Shown here piece after piece: positions 25,082-34,182 of a DNA stretch of 64,000 nt (its first letter is position 1; each line of letters begins with the position of its first letter). The translations under genes and the position numbers were made by a program. The notes under the pieces were generated by a model. The model searched no databases and was not told the origin of the DNA. It saw only the letters and a program-made list of their open reading frames with translations. Origin of the DNA: Maribacter sp. MMG018 (GTDB taxonomy: Bacteria; Bacteroidota; Bacteroidia; Flavobacteriales; Flavobacteriaceae); assembly GCF_018100785.1 (NCBI RefSeq), contig NZ_JAGJEC010000002.1:806001-870000 (forward strand), in the 5' to 3' direction.

Positions 25082-26365
25082 ATGAAACAAGTCGTTTATT
25101 TATTTAGCATTTTAACATTATTTGCGTGTAAACAAAAAGAGGTAACTCCAAAAGAGAGTATGGAGGAAATGGCCAGACAAATACATGATAGTATAATAAC
25201 CATAGACACCCATAACGATATCAATGTTGCCAATTTTACGGATAGTATTAACTACACCCAACGGTTAAATACGCAGATAAATCTTCCTAAAATGAAGGAA
25301 GGCGGTTTAGATGTCACTTGGTTGATCGTTTATACCGGGCAAGATACTTTAACGGCGGAAGGTTATGCGAAAGGAAGAGAGAATGCTATGGCCAAATTTG
25401 AGGCCATTCATAAATTATGTGAAGAGATAGCACCAGATGAGATAGAATTGGCCCTTACTTCAGCTGATGTAAAAAGTATAAGCGCATCGGGTAAAAAAGT
25501 TGCGATGATCGGTGTTGAAAATGCTTATCCCATGGGTGAGGATTTGGCCGAATTTGAAAATTATTACAATCTTGGGGCAAGATATATTTCATTGGCCCAC
25601 AATGGCCATAGTCAATTCAGTGACTCCAACACGGGTGAAAAAGACTCCGTATGGCTTCACAACGGTTTAAGTGAACTCGGAAAAAAGGCTGTAGCGGAAA
25701 TGAACCGACTCGGAATTATGATCGATGTTTCACATCCTTCCGAAGAAGCTATGAAACAAATGATAGCATTATCGAAAGCTCCGATAATTGCATCTCATTC
25801 TTCGGCCAGGGCTTTATGTGACCACAGTAGAAACCTGACCGATGAGCAATTAAAACTGATGAAAGAAAACGGTGGGGTTGTGCAAACCGTGGCTTTTAGT
25901 TCTTATTTGAACACTAAAAAACATGAAGCACGAGCAGCTTACATGAAAGAAGTTTACAAAGAGGTGGCCGATTCTTTGGGTGTGGAGTGGTTTGAGCGTT
26001 CTCAGTTTAAGACGCTGACCGATGTCCAAAGAAAAACATTTATGGAAAATTACCCTAAAATAAAGGAGATAGGTGAACAGTTGGTATCAAGTAGAACAGA
26101 TGCCCCAGAGCCCGTGAATGTTTCCGATTTTGTGGACCATATAGACTACATGGTAAACCTGATAGGTATAGACCACGTGGGCATAAGTTCTGATTTTGAT
26201 GGTGGTGGTGGAATAAGCGGTTGGTCAGATGCCTCTGAAACCTTTAACGTTACGTTGGAATTGGTTAAGCGTGGATACTCCGAAGAAGATATCGCCAAGT
26301 TATGGGGCGGTAACCTCCTTCGGGTATTGGATGAAGTTCAGAAAGTGGCCGAAACCCTTTCTTAA
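25082..26365 (+). CDS. Membrane dipeptidase family (M19) lipoprotein
   Basis: The ATG at 25082 gives 427 residues with a lipobox LTLFAC (C16); an in-frame TTG at 25049 would add 11 residues before the signal and is unlikely. The M19 dipeptidase fold is shown by H44-N-D46 (IDTHNDI), the metal-bridging Glu in GVENAYPM, MIDVSHPSEEAM, the His motif ASHSSARALCDHSRN, and GISSDFDGGGG near the end. It hydrolyses dipeptides with a binuclear zinc site, anchored outside the cytoplasm. Single gene; divergent from the hybrid kinase. Confidence 0.93.
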   Translation: MKQVVYLFSILTLFACKQKEVTPKESMEEMARQIHDSIITIDTHNDINVANFTDSINYTQRLNTQINLPKMKEGGLDVTWLIVYTGQDTLTAEGYAKGRENAMAKFEAIHKLCEEIAPDEIELALTSADVKSISASGKKVAMIGVENAYPMGEDLAEFENYYNLGARYISLAHNGHSQFSDSNTGEKDSVWLHNGLSELGKKAVAEMNRLGIMIDVSHPSEEAMKQMIALSKAPIIASHSSARALCDHSRNLTDEQLKLMKENGGVVQTVAFSSYLNTKKHEARAAYMKEVYKEVADSLGVEWFERSQFKTLTDVQRKTFMENYPKIKEIGEQLVSSRTDAPEPVNVSDFVDHIDYMVNLIGIDHVGISSDFDGGGGISGWSDASETFNVTLELVKRGYSEEDIAKLWGGNLLRVLDEVQKVAETLS

Positions 26366-26382
26366 CTTCTCTTATTTAAGTT

Positions 26383-26784
26383 TTACTTTTCGCTGGCTGC
26401 GGCCAAACGATCCTTAACGAACTCGACTTTAGTTTTTCCGTGTGGTGCCGGTTTACCGTTTTCCCCAAGGTTGACCATAATAATATTGTCAACGGTTACA
26501 ATGGTTTCATGGTTCATTTTATTTCTTACCTCACAATTTAAGGTCAAAGAAGTTTTTCCGAATTTAACTACCTGAATACCAATTTCAACAATATCGCCTT
26601 GTACCGCGGCACTCATGAAATTGATTTCGGACATAAATTTGGTTACTATTTTACTGTTTTCTAACTGAATAATACTATATAGGGCGGCTTCTTCATCTAT
26701 CCAAGCCAATACTTTTCCTCCAAATAAAGTTCCGTTAGAATTTAAATCTTCTGGTTTTACTAATTTTCTTGTGTGAAATCTCAT
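26383..26784 (-). CDS. Acyl-CoA thioesterase, hotdog fold
   Basis: This 133-residue protein is the length of a single hotdog domain. The signature NSNGTLFGGKVLAWIDEEAA (16-35) contains the Asp of the YciA/cytosolic thioesterase active site, and EINFMSAAVQGDIVEIG is the second conserved strand. It would hydrolyse acyl-CoA esters in the cytoplasm. It converges with the dipeptidase gene (17 bp between stops). Confidence 0.88.
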   Translation of the reverse strand: MRFHTRKLVKPEDLNSNGTLFGGKVLAWIDEEAALYSIIQLENSKIVTKFMSEINFMSAAVQGDIVEIGIQVVKFGKTSLTLNCEVRNKMNHETIVTVDNIIMVNLGENGKPAPHGKTKVEFVKDRLAAASEK

Positions 26785-26911
26785 ATTGCAAAAATTTATG
26801 GTCCAAAATTAAAACGAAAACACCAACCCTACCCTACTCATATTCGTTTTAACATGCAGAATTGTGAACATCTAAAATCTAATATACCGGTAATGTACAT
26901 TTGATAAATTA

Positions 26912-26963
26912 TGAGCTCAAAAAATCACATAATCAAAGTTTACGTACCATGTTTTTGAGTTCA
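26912..26963. repeat. Inverted repeat between the DUF72 and thioesterase genes
   Basis: TGAGCTCAAAAA (26912-26923) and TTTTTGAGTTCA (26952-26963) pair at 11 of 12 positions around a 28-nt loop, in the 226-bp gap. No T run follows on either strand, so it is not a standard terminator. Nothing else was recognised in the gap. Confidence 0.35.
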
Positions 26964-27010
26964 TTAACATTTGTTTAAAAAACACTGAAAATAAGACACT
27001 TACATCTTAA

Positions 27011-27904
27011 TTAGAATAAAGAAGGTGGTGCCGTTAACGTAGTTGGAACAGTTAAATTACAAATAAACCTATGGTTTAGTTTCTTTATGAGATAGCTAGC
27101 CAATAAAGGTGACTCGACCTCCATATTCTGGTGCACAAAAAAATTAATGTTCGTTAGCCCATTTTCTTTCCATTGACTTAGTTTTTCTACCCAATCGTCC
27201 AACCTTTCATAATCGCTTTTATGATTGGCGCCGACAAACCTTATAAAGGCTTCATTATTTGTTAAACGCATGTGCATTATATCTCTTCTGCCAGCAGTAT
27301 CCACCAAAATGTTGGTAACATTGTTCTCTTCCAATAAATGGTAGAGCTCTTCGGCAACAACAGTGTCGTTGAACCAATCTGTATGTCTAAATTCTATGGC
27401 CAAACGAAACTCTTTGGGCCAATTTTCTATAAATCTTACTACCCTGTCCCAATCTTTAGGACTAAAATTATTGTGCATCTGTAAAAAAATGGTTCCCAAT
27501 TTGTGTTCTAAATTAGAGGTAACCGTCAAGTAAGACTCCAAAATAGGATATGCTTGGTCGTTCAACCTTCTTAAATGACTCACATTTTGAACAATTTTTG
27601 GAAAGAACGTAAAATTGTCCGGAGTTTTCTCTCTCCATTTTTGATACGTTTCAACCGGAAAAATACGATAGAAAGTTGCATTCAGCTCTATACAATTAAA
27701 CTGTGTTGAATAGTATCTCAATTCATCTCGAGTACCTTTGGGATAAAAGTTTTTAAGGTCTTGTTTGTTCCACTTGGCACAGCCCACATGAACCCTTAAG
27801 GGCGCATCGGACTTTATTTTATCAAGAACCATTTTGGTCTCCTTATGATCGTTAGGCAATGAAAAATCAATAAGTTCCGGTCTCTCTACCTTTCCAAACT
27901 TCAT
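27011..27904 (-). CDS. DUF72 domain protein
   Basis: The 297-residue protein matches the DUF72 (YecE-like) TIM-barrel family: VHVGCAKW near residue 38, NCIELNATFYRI near 69, FTFFPKIVQNVSHLRRL, and FRLAIEFRHTDWF near 165 with the conserved Glu-Arg-His cluster. The biochemical role of the family is not established. It is a single gene with a long 3-prime gap that contains an inverted repeat. Confidence 0.9.
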   Translation of the reverse strand: MKFGKVERPELIDFSLPNDHKETKMVLDKIKSDAPLRVHVGCAKWNKQDLKNFYPKGTRDELRYYSTQFNCIELNATFYRIFPVETYQKWREKTPDNFTFFPKIVQNVSHLRRLNDQAYPILESYLTVTSNLEHKLGTIFLQMHNNFSPKDWDRVVRFIENWPKEFRLAIEFRHTDWFNDTVVAEELYHLLEENNVTNILVDTAGRRDIMHMRLTNNEAFIRFVGANHKSDYERLDDWVEKLSQWKENGLTNINFFVHQNMEVESPLLASYLIKKLNHRFICNLTVPTTLTAPPSLF

Positions 27905-28050
27905 ATTTTGGTGTAAAAATTATCTAAAAATAGCTAAACTTTATGAAGTGCCACGGAATTTCTATTTGTTTATAACACCGTTAAAAACTAATATTTTTAT
28001 TGAAAAGTAAAGGGATTTTATAGTATATCTTTATAGAAAACAAGATTAAA

Positions 28051-28461
28051 ATGAACGACAGATCTCAAAAGTTGGTTCAAATTCGTCCTGACGTTTCTTC
28101 CGCGAAAATTCTTCCTAATATGAGTTCTGACGAACGTTTTCAGAACGAAACCTTGCGGCCCATTTTAAAATTACAGAACGATTTGCTTCTTGCTTCCTTT
28201 CAAAATTATATCGTTAAGGGTAAAAACTACTTTTATAACCTAGATATAGAAAACAGGCTAAACTATATTACGAACGCTATACAAAAAGATATAAAATATA
28301 GAAACTCCTTAAAGGGTATCATCATAGGGCAATTTACTTTGGAGGAATATGAATCTTATATAAAAAATTCCTCTTCCCTTAATAAGAGAATGATGAATAT
28401 GGTCATTAAAAGACTACAGGATCAAATTCAATATTTTGATCAGGCCGCTGTCTTAGTCTAA
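28051..28461 (+). CDS. Conserved hypothetical protein of Flavobacteriaceae, 136 residues
   Basis: The product is soluble and mostly helical, starting MNDRSQKLVQIRPDVSS, with RPILKLQNDLLLASFQNYI, a lysine-rich KGKNYFYNL and GIIIGQFTLEEYESYI. It looks like a family common in Flavobacteriaceae that is sometimes labelled glyoxalase in databases; I see no glyoxalase metal ligands, so that label should not be trusted. Its last 9 bp overlap the end of the convergent DUF2461 gene. Confidence 0.75.
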   Translation: MNDRSQKLVQIRPDVSSAKILPNMSSDERFQNETLRPILKLQNDLLLASFQNYIVKGKNYFYNLDIENRLNYITNAIQKDIKYRNSLKGIIIGQFTLEEYESYIKNSSSLNKRMMNMVIKRLQDQIQYFDQAAVLV

Positions 28462-29133
28462 CAACGATTCACCATTTAGATTGGTGGTAAGTATTTGGCT
28501 CATAAGATCAAAGTAAGGTCGAATAACCTTAAAGGCTTCCGATATTTTCGCTGAAAAAGTAGGACTTAGGACTTCTTTATCCGTGAATTTCTTGACAAAA
28601 ATGAATTGTTTATTTCTGATCAAGTCGATATTCGGGTGTTCTTTGTCAAATCCTTTGGGAGCTGTTTTCAATTCTTCTCCCGCCAATGTGCCCCAGACCG
28701 ACTTAAATTTTTTATCGTCCATTAGTTCCCGTAGCTCAGAGGCATCTATTTCCCATTCTTTACGAATACGAAAAAGATCTTCTTTTTCAGGCTTCCAGAA
28801 GCCTGTTGCTATAAAACTACCTCCTGGTTGTATATGTACATAGTAGCCTCCCCTTCGCTGTGCGCCGGATCGTGCATAAGAAGCCGAAAAATTATATTTA
28901 TAAGGAGTTTTGTCCTTAGAAAAACGTACATCCCTATAAATACGGAACACTTTCATTTTTTCTATATCATCATGGGTTTCTAATTGTCCCAGAATACCTT
29001 TAAAGAATTCCTTTGATTCGTTTTGGTGGGTCGTAAACCGTTTTTTGTGGTCAGCGAACCATTCTCTATTGTTATTCTTTTTTAACTCATTTAAAAATTC
29101 TAGGGTTTCTTTGGTAATTATAGGATATAACAT
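28453..29133 (-). CDS. DUF2461 domain protein
   Basis: From the ATG at 29133 (MLYPIITKETLEFL) the protein has 226 residues; an upstream in-frame ATG at 29172 is possible but adds unconserved residues. The DUF2461 pattern is clear: NNNREWFADHKKRF near 19-32, FRIYRDVRFSKDKTPYK near 65-81, and GGYYVHIQPGGSFIATGFWKPE. Function is unknown. The gene converges on the small hypothetical gene with a 9-bp overlap of coding ends. Confidence 0.88.
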   Translation of the reverse strand: MLYPIITKETLEFLNELKKNNNREWFADHKKRFTTHQNESKEFFKGILGQLETHDDIEKMKVFRIYRDVRFSKDKTPYKYNFSASYARSGAQRRGGYYVHIQPGGSFIATGFWKPEKEDLFRIRKEWEIDASELRELMDDKKFKSVWGTLAGEELKTAPKGFDKEHPNIDLIRNKQFIFVKKFTDKEVLSPTFSAKISEAFKVIRPYFDLMSQILTTNLNGESLLD

Positions 29134-29226
29134 ACGACCTAAGCGTTGTGATTTTAAGCTAAAGTTAACCATTTGCAAGAAAGCACTTTTAAATTAATGG
29201 TTAATTTTGAAATATAAACGAAGAGA

Positions 29227-30018
29227 ATGAACCATCAGTCCATTGTTGATAAGATTAACATTCATAAAAAACAACCTAACCTTAGATATCGATTAAAGGA
29301 AGAGGTTGAAGTTTTTACAAATTTATTGTTCTATACACTGTTCGATATTGAAACTCCGGTACAACAAAATTTAGAGAAACTAGAGGAACAATTTGATAGT
29401 TTAGTGGACCTTGCCTGTTGGCAAAGTGAAAAGCCGTGCAAAAAGGTTTGGACCAATTACGTGCAAAAATTACCCACGATATTAGAGAATTTGAATATGG
29501 ATGCAGAGGCAACGGTAAATTGTGATCCGGCATCCCTTTCTATAGAAGAAGTATATATGGCTTACCCCGGTTTTTATGCCATTGCCATATACAGGCTTGC
29601 CCATGAACTATACAAAATAGGTTTCCCTTTGGTGCCAAGGTTAATGACAGAGTATGCACATCGCCAAACGGGAGTGGATATAAACCCTGGGGCCCAAATT
29701 GGTAATTACTTTCATATAGACCATGGTACAGGGGTTGTTATAGGAGAGACGGCCATTATTAAAAACCATGTAAAAATTTACCAGGGAGTAACATTAGGTG
29801 GTTTATATGTAGCAAAACATTTGCAGCAAACAAAAAGACACCCGACAATAGAGGATAATGTAACCATATATGCCAATGCTACCATTCTAGGAGGTAAAAC
29901 TGTTATTGGCGCCAATAGTATTATAGGGGGCAACTCATGGCTGACGGCCTCTGTGCCTCCTAATTCTACTGTATATCATTCTCCTGAAATTAAAATAAAA
30001 ACACAGACAGATGTCTAA
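29227..30018 (+). CDS. cysE: Serine O-acetyltransferase
   Basis: The 263-residue protein has a helical N-terminal half and a C-terminal left-handed beta-helix with hexapeptide repeats. Catalytic-site motifs are GIDINPGAQIGNYFHIDHGTGV-like: VDINPGAQIG, FHIDHGTGVVIGETA (catalytic Asp-His) and YQGVTLGGLY. It acetylates serine with acetyl-CoA to give O-acetylserine. The gene overlaps the cysteine synthase gene by 8 bp, so the two steps of cysteine synthesis are coupled. Confidence 0.94.
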   Translation: MNHQSIVDKINIHKKQPNLRYRLKEEVEVFTNLLFYTLFDIETPVQQNLEKLEEQFDSLVDLACWQSEKPCKKVWTNYVQKLPTILENLNMDAEATVNCDPASLSIEEVYMAYPGFYAIAIYRLAHELYKIGFPLVPRLMTEYAHRQTGVDINPGAQIGNYFHIDHGTGVVIGETAIIKNHVKIYQGVTLGGLYVAKHLQQTKRHPTIEDNVTIYANATILGGKTVIGANSIIGGNSWLTASVPPNSTVYHSPEIKIKTQTDV

Positions 30019-30895
30019 GAATATTATAGATCTTATAGGAAATACGCCCTTGGTGGAATCTAGGGTTTTGAACACCAACCCTAATGTGAAATTGTTTTTT
30101 AAGATGGAAGGTCATAACCCAGGTGGTAGCGTAAAGGACCGTGCCGCTTATAACATGATCAAAAACGGACTGGCTACAGGTCGTTTTAAACCATCGGATA
30201 AATTAATAGAGGCCACCAGCGGCAATACGGGCATAGCCTTGGCAATGATCGCAGGCTTTTACAATCTTGATATAGAATTGGTAATGCCGGAAAATTCTAC
30301 AAAAGAAAGAGTACAAACCATGCGTGCCTACGGAGCCAAGGTAACGCTTACCCCTTCTGATGTAGGTATTGAAGGAGCTCGCGACTATGCAGAAAATAAA
30401 GTTAAAAACGAAGGGTTTGTAATGCTCAACCAATTTGCAAATGATGACAATTGGAAAGCACACTACCAAACTACAGGCCCCGAGATCTGGAAAGATACGG
30501 AAGGATCGGTAACCCATTTTGTTTCTGCCATGGGTACTACAGGTACGATTATGGGCACATCTACCTTTTTAAAAGAACAGAATAAAGGCATAAACATTGT
30601 TGGAGTACAGCCTACCGATAATTCAAAAATACCCGGTATACGTAAATGGCCTCAAGAGTATCTACCAAAAATATTCGACCCCAACAAGGTAGATACTATT
30701 ATGGAAGTTAGTACAGAAGAAGCAAAGGCAATGGCCAAAAGACTTGCAAAAGAAGAGGGTATCTTTTCGGGCATGAGTTCTGGTGGTGCCGCTACGGTTG
30801 CATTAAGGCTTGCCGAACAACTGGATGAGGGCGTAATCGTCTCTATCGTTTGCGACCGAGGAGATCGTTATTTGTCTTCAGACCTATTCGAATGA
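30011..30895 (+). CDS. cysM: Cysteine synthase, CysM-like
   Basis: This 294-residue PLP enzyme has the lysine in GGSVKDRAAYNM (K near residue 42), the substrate loop EATSGNTGIALAM, the phosphate-binding AMGTTGTIMGTS and the late SSGGAATVALRLA. The short length and RWPQEYLP-type loop (KWPQEYLPKIF) resemble CysM (cysteine synthase B). It converts O-acetylserine and sulfide (or thiosulfate) to cysteine. Downstream lies a strong terminator. Confidence 0.92.
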   Translation: MSKNIIDLIGNTPLVESRVLNTNPNVKLFFKMEGHNPGGSVKDRAAYNMIKNGLATGRFKPSDKLIEATSGNTGIALAMIAGFYNLDIELVMPENSTKERVQTMRAYGAKVTLTPSDVGIEGARDYAENKVKNEGFVMLNQFANDDNWKAHYQTTGPEIWKDTEGSVTHFVSAMGTTGTIMGTSTFLKEQNKGINIVGVQPTDNSKIPGIRKWPQEYLPKIFDPNKVDTIMEVSTEEAKAMAKRLAKEEGIFSGMSSGGAATVALRLAEQLDEGVIVSIVCDRGDRYLSSDLFE

Positions 30896-30917
30896 TACTA
30901 GTGTAAAATATTTAGTA

Positions 30918-30952
30918 AAAAAAAAGGAGCTAGAACAAAGCTCCTTTTTTAT
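30918..30952 (+). terminator. Terminator after cysE-cysM
   Basis: AAAAAAGGAGCT pairs with AGCTCCTTTTTT around a 7-nt loop, with T-rich flank on the plus strand and A-rich flank that could also serve the minus strand. Confidence 0.9.
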
Positions 30953-31020
30953 TGGAGTTTTATATAATAATTGCTCTTTCAAAAAAAGATTTCGATTTCA
31001 TGTTTTAAGATAGAAACATG

Positions 31021-32115
31021 TTATAACCAATCTTTCTTTTTGAAATAAATAAGCAATCCGATAGAAATTACGACCATTACTGCCCAAACGGAGATATATC
31101 CATATTTATAGTGTAGTTCTGGCATATTTTCAAAATTCATACCATATACACCGGCAATAAACGTTAAAGGAATAAATATCGAAGCCATAATGGTCAGTAC
31201 TTTCATTACCTCGTTCATCTTATTGCTCATGTTGCTCATGTACATCTCCATAAGACTCATGCTCATTTCCCTATAAATTTGTAGGCTTTCGTTAATTTCC
31301 AGTGAATGGTCCAAGGCATCCCTCAAAAAAAGTTTAGTGTCCTTTTTTATCAATGGACTTTCAGAATCTATTAATCTATTAATAAGTTCTTTTACAGGGT
31401 AGATCCATCTTCTCACCTTCATCACCTCTTTTTTTAGAAGTTGAATGTTTTGGGCAACGACCGGTTTCGGATTTAAATAAACTTCGTCTTCTAAAGTTTC
31501 TATTCTATTGTTTATTTGCTCCAAGACCAAAAAATAATGATCTATGATTCCGTCTAAAAGGGCAAAGAACAGATAGTCTGCCCCCCTAGCCCTAATTCTG
31601 CTCATCGGAGATATGACCCTATTTCTTACCCCATCAAAGACATCCTCTTTTACTTCTTGAAAAACCAATAGTGTATTCTCCATAAGCACAAAAGCCATAT
31701 GTTCGGGTACAATCTCGTCTTCAGAATTTAAATACAACATTCTAAAGACCCCAAAAATATAATCATCATACTCATCTATTTTGGGTCTTTGGTCGGTATT
31801 TACGGCATCTTCCAACAGTAATGGGTTTAACCCGAAGCCCTTACCGAGCCCTTCTATGAACTTTTCGTCGGTGATACCAACTACATTTATCCAGGTCGTC
31901 TTTTTCGCAGATCTATATTTTAAGACTTCTTCTAGTTTGGTTGTTTCTTTGGTTTCAAAAGAGTCTTCGTTATACTGGGTAATGGTGACAACACTTTGCG
32001 TTTTTTCCTTACTTCCTAAATAACTGACCGTTCCTGGAGCGGTTCCCATTTTACCATGGACCCTAGAAACTTTTTTCTTTTGTTTTGGTACAACTGCCTT
32101 CCTCCTTGCGGCCAT
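31021..32115 (-). CDS. corA: Magnesium/cobalt transporter CorA
   Basis: The 364-residue protein has a long cytoplasmic domain, then two C-terminal membrane helices with the signature G-M-N in AGVYGMNFENMPE (about 325-327) at the end of the first. It ends in a basic tail (YFKKKDWL). CorA is a pentameric channel for Mg2+. Residues 1-18 are unusually Lys-rich. It begins 34 bp after the truA stop on the same strand, so cotranscription with truA is possible. Confidence 0.94.
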   Translation of the reverse strand: MAARRKAVVPKQKKKVSRVHGKMGTAPGTVSYLGSKEKTQSVVTITQYNEDSFETKETTKLEEVLKYRSAKKTTWINVVGITDEKFIEGLGKGFGLNPLLLEDAVNTDQRPKIDEYDDYIFGVFRMLYLNSEDEIVPEHMAFVLMENTLLVFQEVKEDVFDGVRNRVISPMSRIRARGADYLFFALLDGIIDHYFLVLEQINNRIETLEDEVYLNPKPVVAQNIQLLKKEVMKVRRWIYPVKELINRLIDSESPLIKKDTKLFLRDALDHSLEINESLQIYREMSMSLMEMYMSNMSNKMNEVMKVLTIMASIFIPLTFIAGVYGMNFENMPELHYKYGYISVWAVMVVISIGLLIYFKKKDWL

Positions 32116-32149
32116 ATTTGCTTGCGTTTTTTTTAAGATAAATAAAACC

Positions 32150-32935
32150 TTACCCGAAATTCACTTCATTTAACAACAATCCTGATCCGGGAGCAATGGT
32201 TGTCATTTTAATATTATTTTCAGGTATTAATGATGCCTTGATATCCTCTATACATAAATTTCCCATTCCTACTTGTAACAGGGCCCCCATGATCATCCGT
32301 ATTTGATACCTCATAAAACCTTGCCCCCTTACGGTTAACGCATAGCTTGTATTCGGAAAAAAACTGGCCTTGATCAGTGTATTTGGGCCAATTCCACAAA
32401 AATCTATTGTTCTGACCACTTTGGCATTCGGTCGTAATCTAGCGGTATACGATGAAAAATCATGAGTGCCTTCATATAATTTGGCCGCATTGATCATTAA
32501 TTCAATATCCAACTCTTCCATTACATTGGTCAGGTACGGTGCACAAAAGGGATGGTTTTTTTCGCCATATGAAAATAGATAAACGTATTCTTTTGATTTA
32601 CTGTGTTGAATTATATTAAAATCGGCAGTGGTCGGGGTTATTTCGGTAACCTTAATATCTTGGGGTAGATTTTTGTTGAAAAGTAATAAAAACCCATTCA
32701 AATCCGTGAGTTCTTTTTCTTCTACAAAAAGTTCAAAAACTCCATCTAGTGCAGAAACTTTGGCATCTGTACGCCCAGCCCCCAACAGTTTAAACTTGGT
32801 ATCCTTTAGAATAAATTTCAAGGTTTTGACCAACATTCCCTCTATGGTCAACCGATCCGGTTGCTGTTGCCATCCACTGTACCTAAAGCCCAAATATTGT
32901 ATGCGTACCAAGTAATAAAATCTAGAGCGTCTCAT
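32150..32935 (-). CDS. truA: tRNA pseudouridine(38-40) synthase TruA
   Basis: The ATG at 32935 (MRRSRFYYLV) gives 261 residues, normal for TruA; the frame extends 27 residues upstream without conservation. Catalytic Asp is D57 in GAGRTDAKVSA. IQYLGFRYSGWQQQP, the LYEGTHDFSSYTA motif and GFMRYQIRMIMGALLQVG are family hallmarks. It isomerises uridines 38-40 in the tRNA anticodon arm. Confidence 0.93.
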   Translation of the reverse strand: MRRSRFYYLVRIQYLGFRYSGWQQQPDRLTIEGMLVKTLKFILKDTKFKLLGAGRTDAKVSALDGVFELFVEEKELTDLNGFLLLFNKNLPQDIKVTEITPTTADFNIIQHSKSKEYVYLFSYGEKNHPFCAPYLTNVMEELDIELMINAAKLYEGTHDFSSYTARLRPNAKVVRTIDFCGIGPNTLIKASFFPNTSYALTVRGQGFMRYQIRMIMGALLQVGMGNLCIEDIKASLIPENNIKMTTIAPGSGLLLNEVNFG

Positions 32936-33052
32936 GGTGAAATCTAATATTTTCTGTAACTTATTAAAGTTTAATAAGATATAATAAACCAGTTTATCTT
33001 TCTCGTAAAATAACAATTACTAATCTAAACCAAACATTTAAACCAATACATT

Positions 33053-33490
33053 ATGAACACAGAAACTAAAGTAAAACCACCTATGTGGTTTTGGATCGTA
33101 AGTATTCTAGCATTATTATGGAACCTTATCGGCGTAATTTCCTATTTGGGGCAAGCATTTATGACCGATGATGACCTTGCCCTACTTAGAGAGGCAGAAC
33201 GACAACTTATCGAAACACAACCCTCATGGGTCACCGCAGCTTTTGCAATAGCAGTTTGGGGCGGAACCTTGGGGTGCATATTTCTTTTGTTGAGAAAAAA
33301 ATGGGCAAAACCCATTTTTATTATTTCTTTGATAGGGGTTTTGGCACAGTTCGGATACTCACTTCTTTTAAGTGATACTATGGATGTATATGGTGCCAGT
33401 GCAGTAATTTTTCCTGTAATAATAATTATCGTGGGTATTTTATTATTGTTCTTCGCAAACTCTTCTATACATAAAAAATGGCTCACGTAG
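33053..33490 (+). CDS. Four-helix membrane protein, hypothetical
   Basis: The 145-residue protein has four membrane segments near 11-31, 60-80, 88-106 and 115-135, with a charged loop (DDDLALLREAERQ) between the first two. Homologues in Flavobacteriaceae are sometimes called sugar transporters; four helices and no transport motif make this name doubtful. It is divergent from truA and followed by a hairpin. Confidence 0.75.
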   Translation: MNTETKVKPPMWFWIVSILALLWNLIGVISYLGQAFMTDDDLALLREAERQLIETQPSWVTAAFAIAVWGGTLGCIFLLLRKKWAKPIFIISLIGVLAQFGYSLLLSDTMDVYGASAVIFPVIIIIVGILLLFFANSSIHKKWLT

Positions 33491-33554
33491 AAAGGCCAGA
33501 AAAAGAGGATGTTACATAGGTAAATTATCAATTTTATAGATAGAGTTGGCCTTT
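33491..33554 (+). repeat. Inverted repeat after the four-helix membrane protein gene
   Basis: AAAGGCCA (33491-33498) and TGGCCTTT (33547-33554) are perfect inverted copies 48 bp apart, directly after the stop codon. A weak T run follows. It may be a long-loop terminator; evidence is modest. Confidence 0.3.
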
Positions 33555-33615
33555 TATCGAATTTTTAGGGCAAAAAAAATCTATGCGCATTTTTAGTACT
33601 ATTTTTTGACTCTAA

Positions 33616-34119
33616 ATGAACCCGAAACCAAATATTATGAAATTTATTAAAGGTATTTTTCCATGGAAACGAACCCTGATAACATCATTAATAGTTATAC
33701 TGTTATTGACCGTTTTTAATTTCTATGGCCTTTACACCAATAAGTTTTATTTTTTTAAAATAGGCAACTATATATTTCCTTTACTCGCTCTAGGGCATCT
33801 ACTTTTTTTGTATGTTATGTGGTTTAAGATCAAGGAAGATGAATTGAGCGACCCTCCCATGCGAAACTTAGAATATGTGCTGTATTTTATAAGTTTGGTG
33901 TATATCTATAAACTAATAGAAACGGTAACAACCTTGTTTTCTTACGGTCAGTATGACAACCACCTTATTCCTGCAACTTTTTTACCTATAGGCATACTTA
34001 TTCTGCTTCTATATATATTATTATTGGTACTTACCTTTTTAACGTTTAGCTATAGAAGAGAAATTGTAGGAACCTACACTTTTGATGAAATGAACCAGCA
34101 TGTAGACAACTGGAATTAA
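33616..34119 (+). CDS. Membrane protein, hypothetical, four helices
   Basis: The frame from ATG 33616 has 167 residues; ATG 33637 (MKFIKGIFPW) is an equally good start, preceded by AAATATT. Membrane segments lie near 20-40, 48-68, 88-108 and 122-148 (numbering from 33616). The cytoplasmic tail is REIVGTYTFDEMNQHVDNWN. I recognise no family. It is followed by a perfect terminator hairpin. Confidence 0.7.
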   Translation: MNPKPNIMKFIKGIFPWKRTLITSLIVILLLTVFNFYGLYTNKFYFFKIGNYIFPLLALGHLLFLYVMWFKIKEDELSDPPMRNLEYVLYFISLVYIYKLIETVTTLFSYGQYDNHLIPATFLPIGILILLLYILLLVLTFLTFSYRREIVGTYTFDEMNQHVDNWN

Positions 34120-34137
34120 TAAAAGACTGTTCTTTTT

Positions 34138-34168
34138 AAAAAACCTCCCTTTTATAGGGAGGTTTTTT
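34138..34168. terminator. Bidirectional terminator, copy 1 of an inverted pair
   Basis: AAACCTCCCT and AGGGAGGTTT form a 10-bp stem around TTTAT, flanked by A and T runs. It separates the convergent membrane protein and lipoprotein genes. A 26-nt segment (34140-34165) is the exact reverse complement of 37576-37601. Confidence 0.92.
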
Positions 34169-34182
34169 ATTAATGTGAAAAT

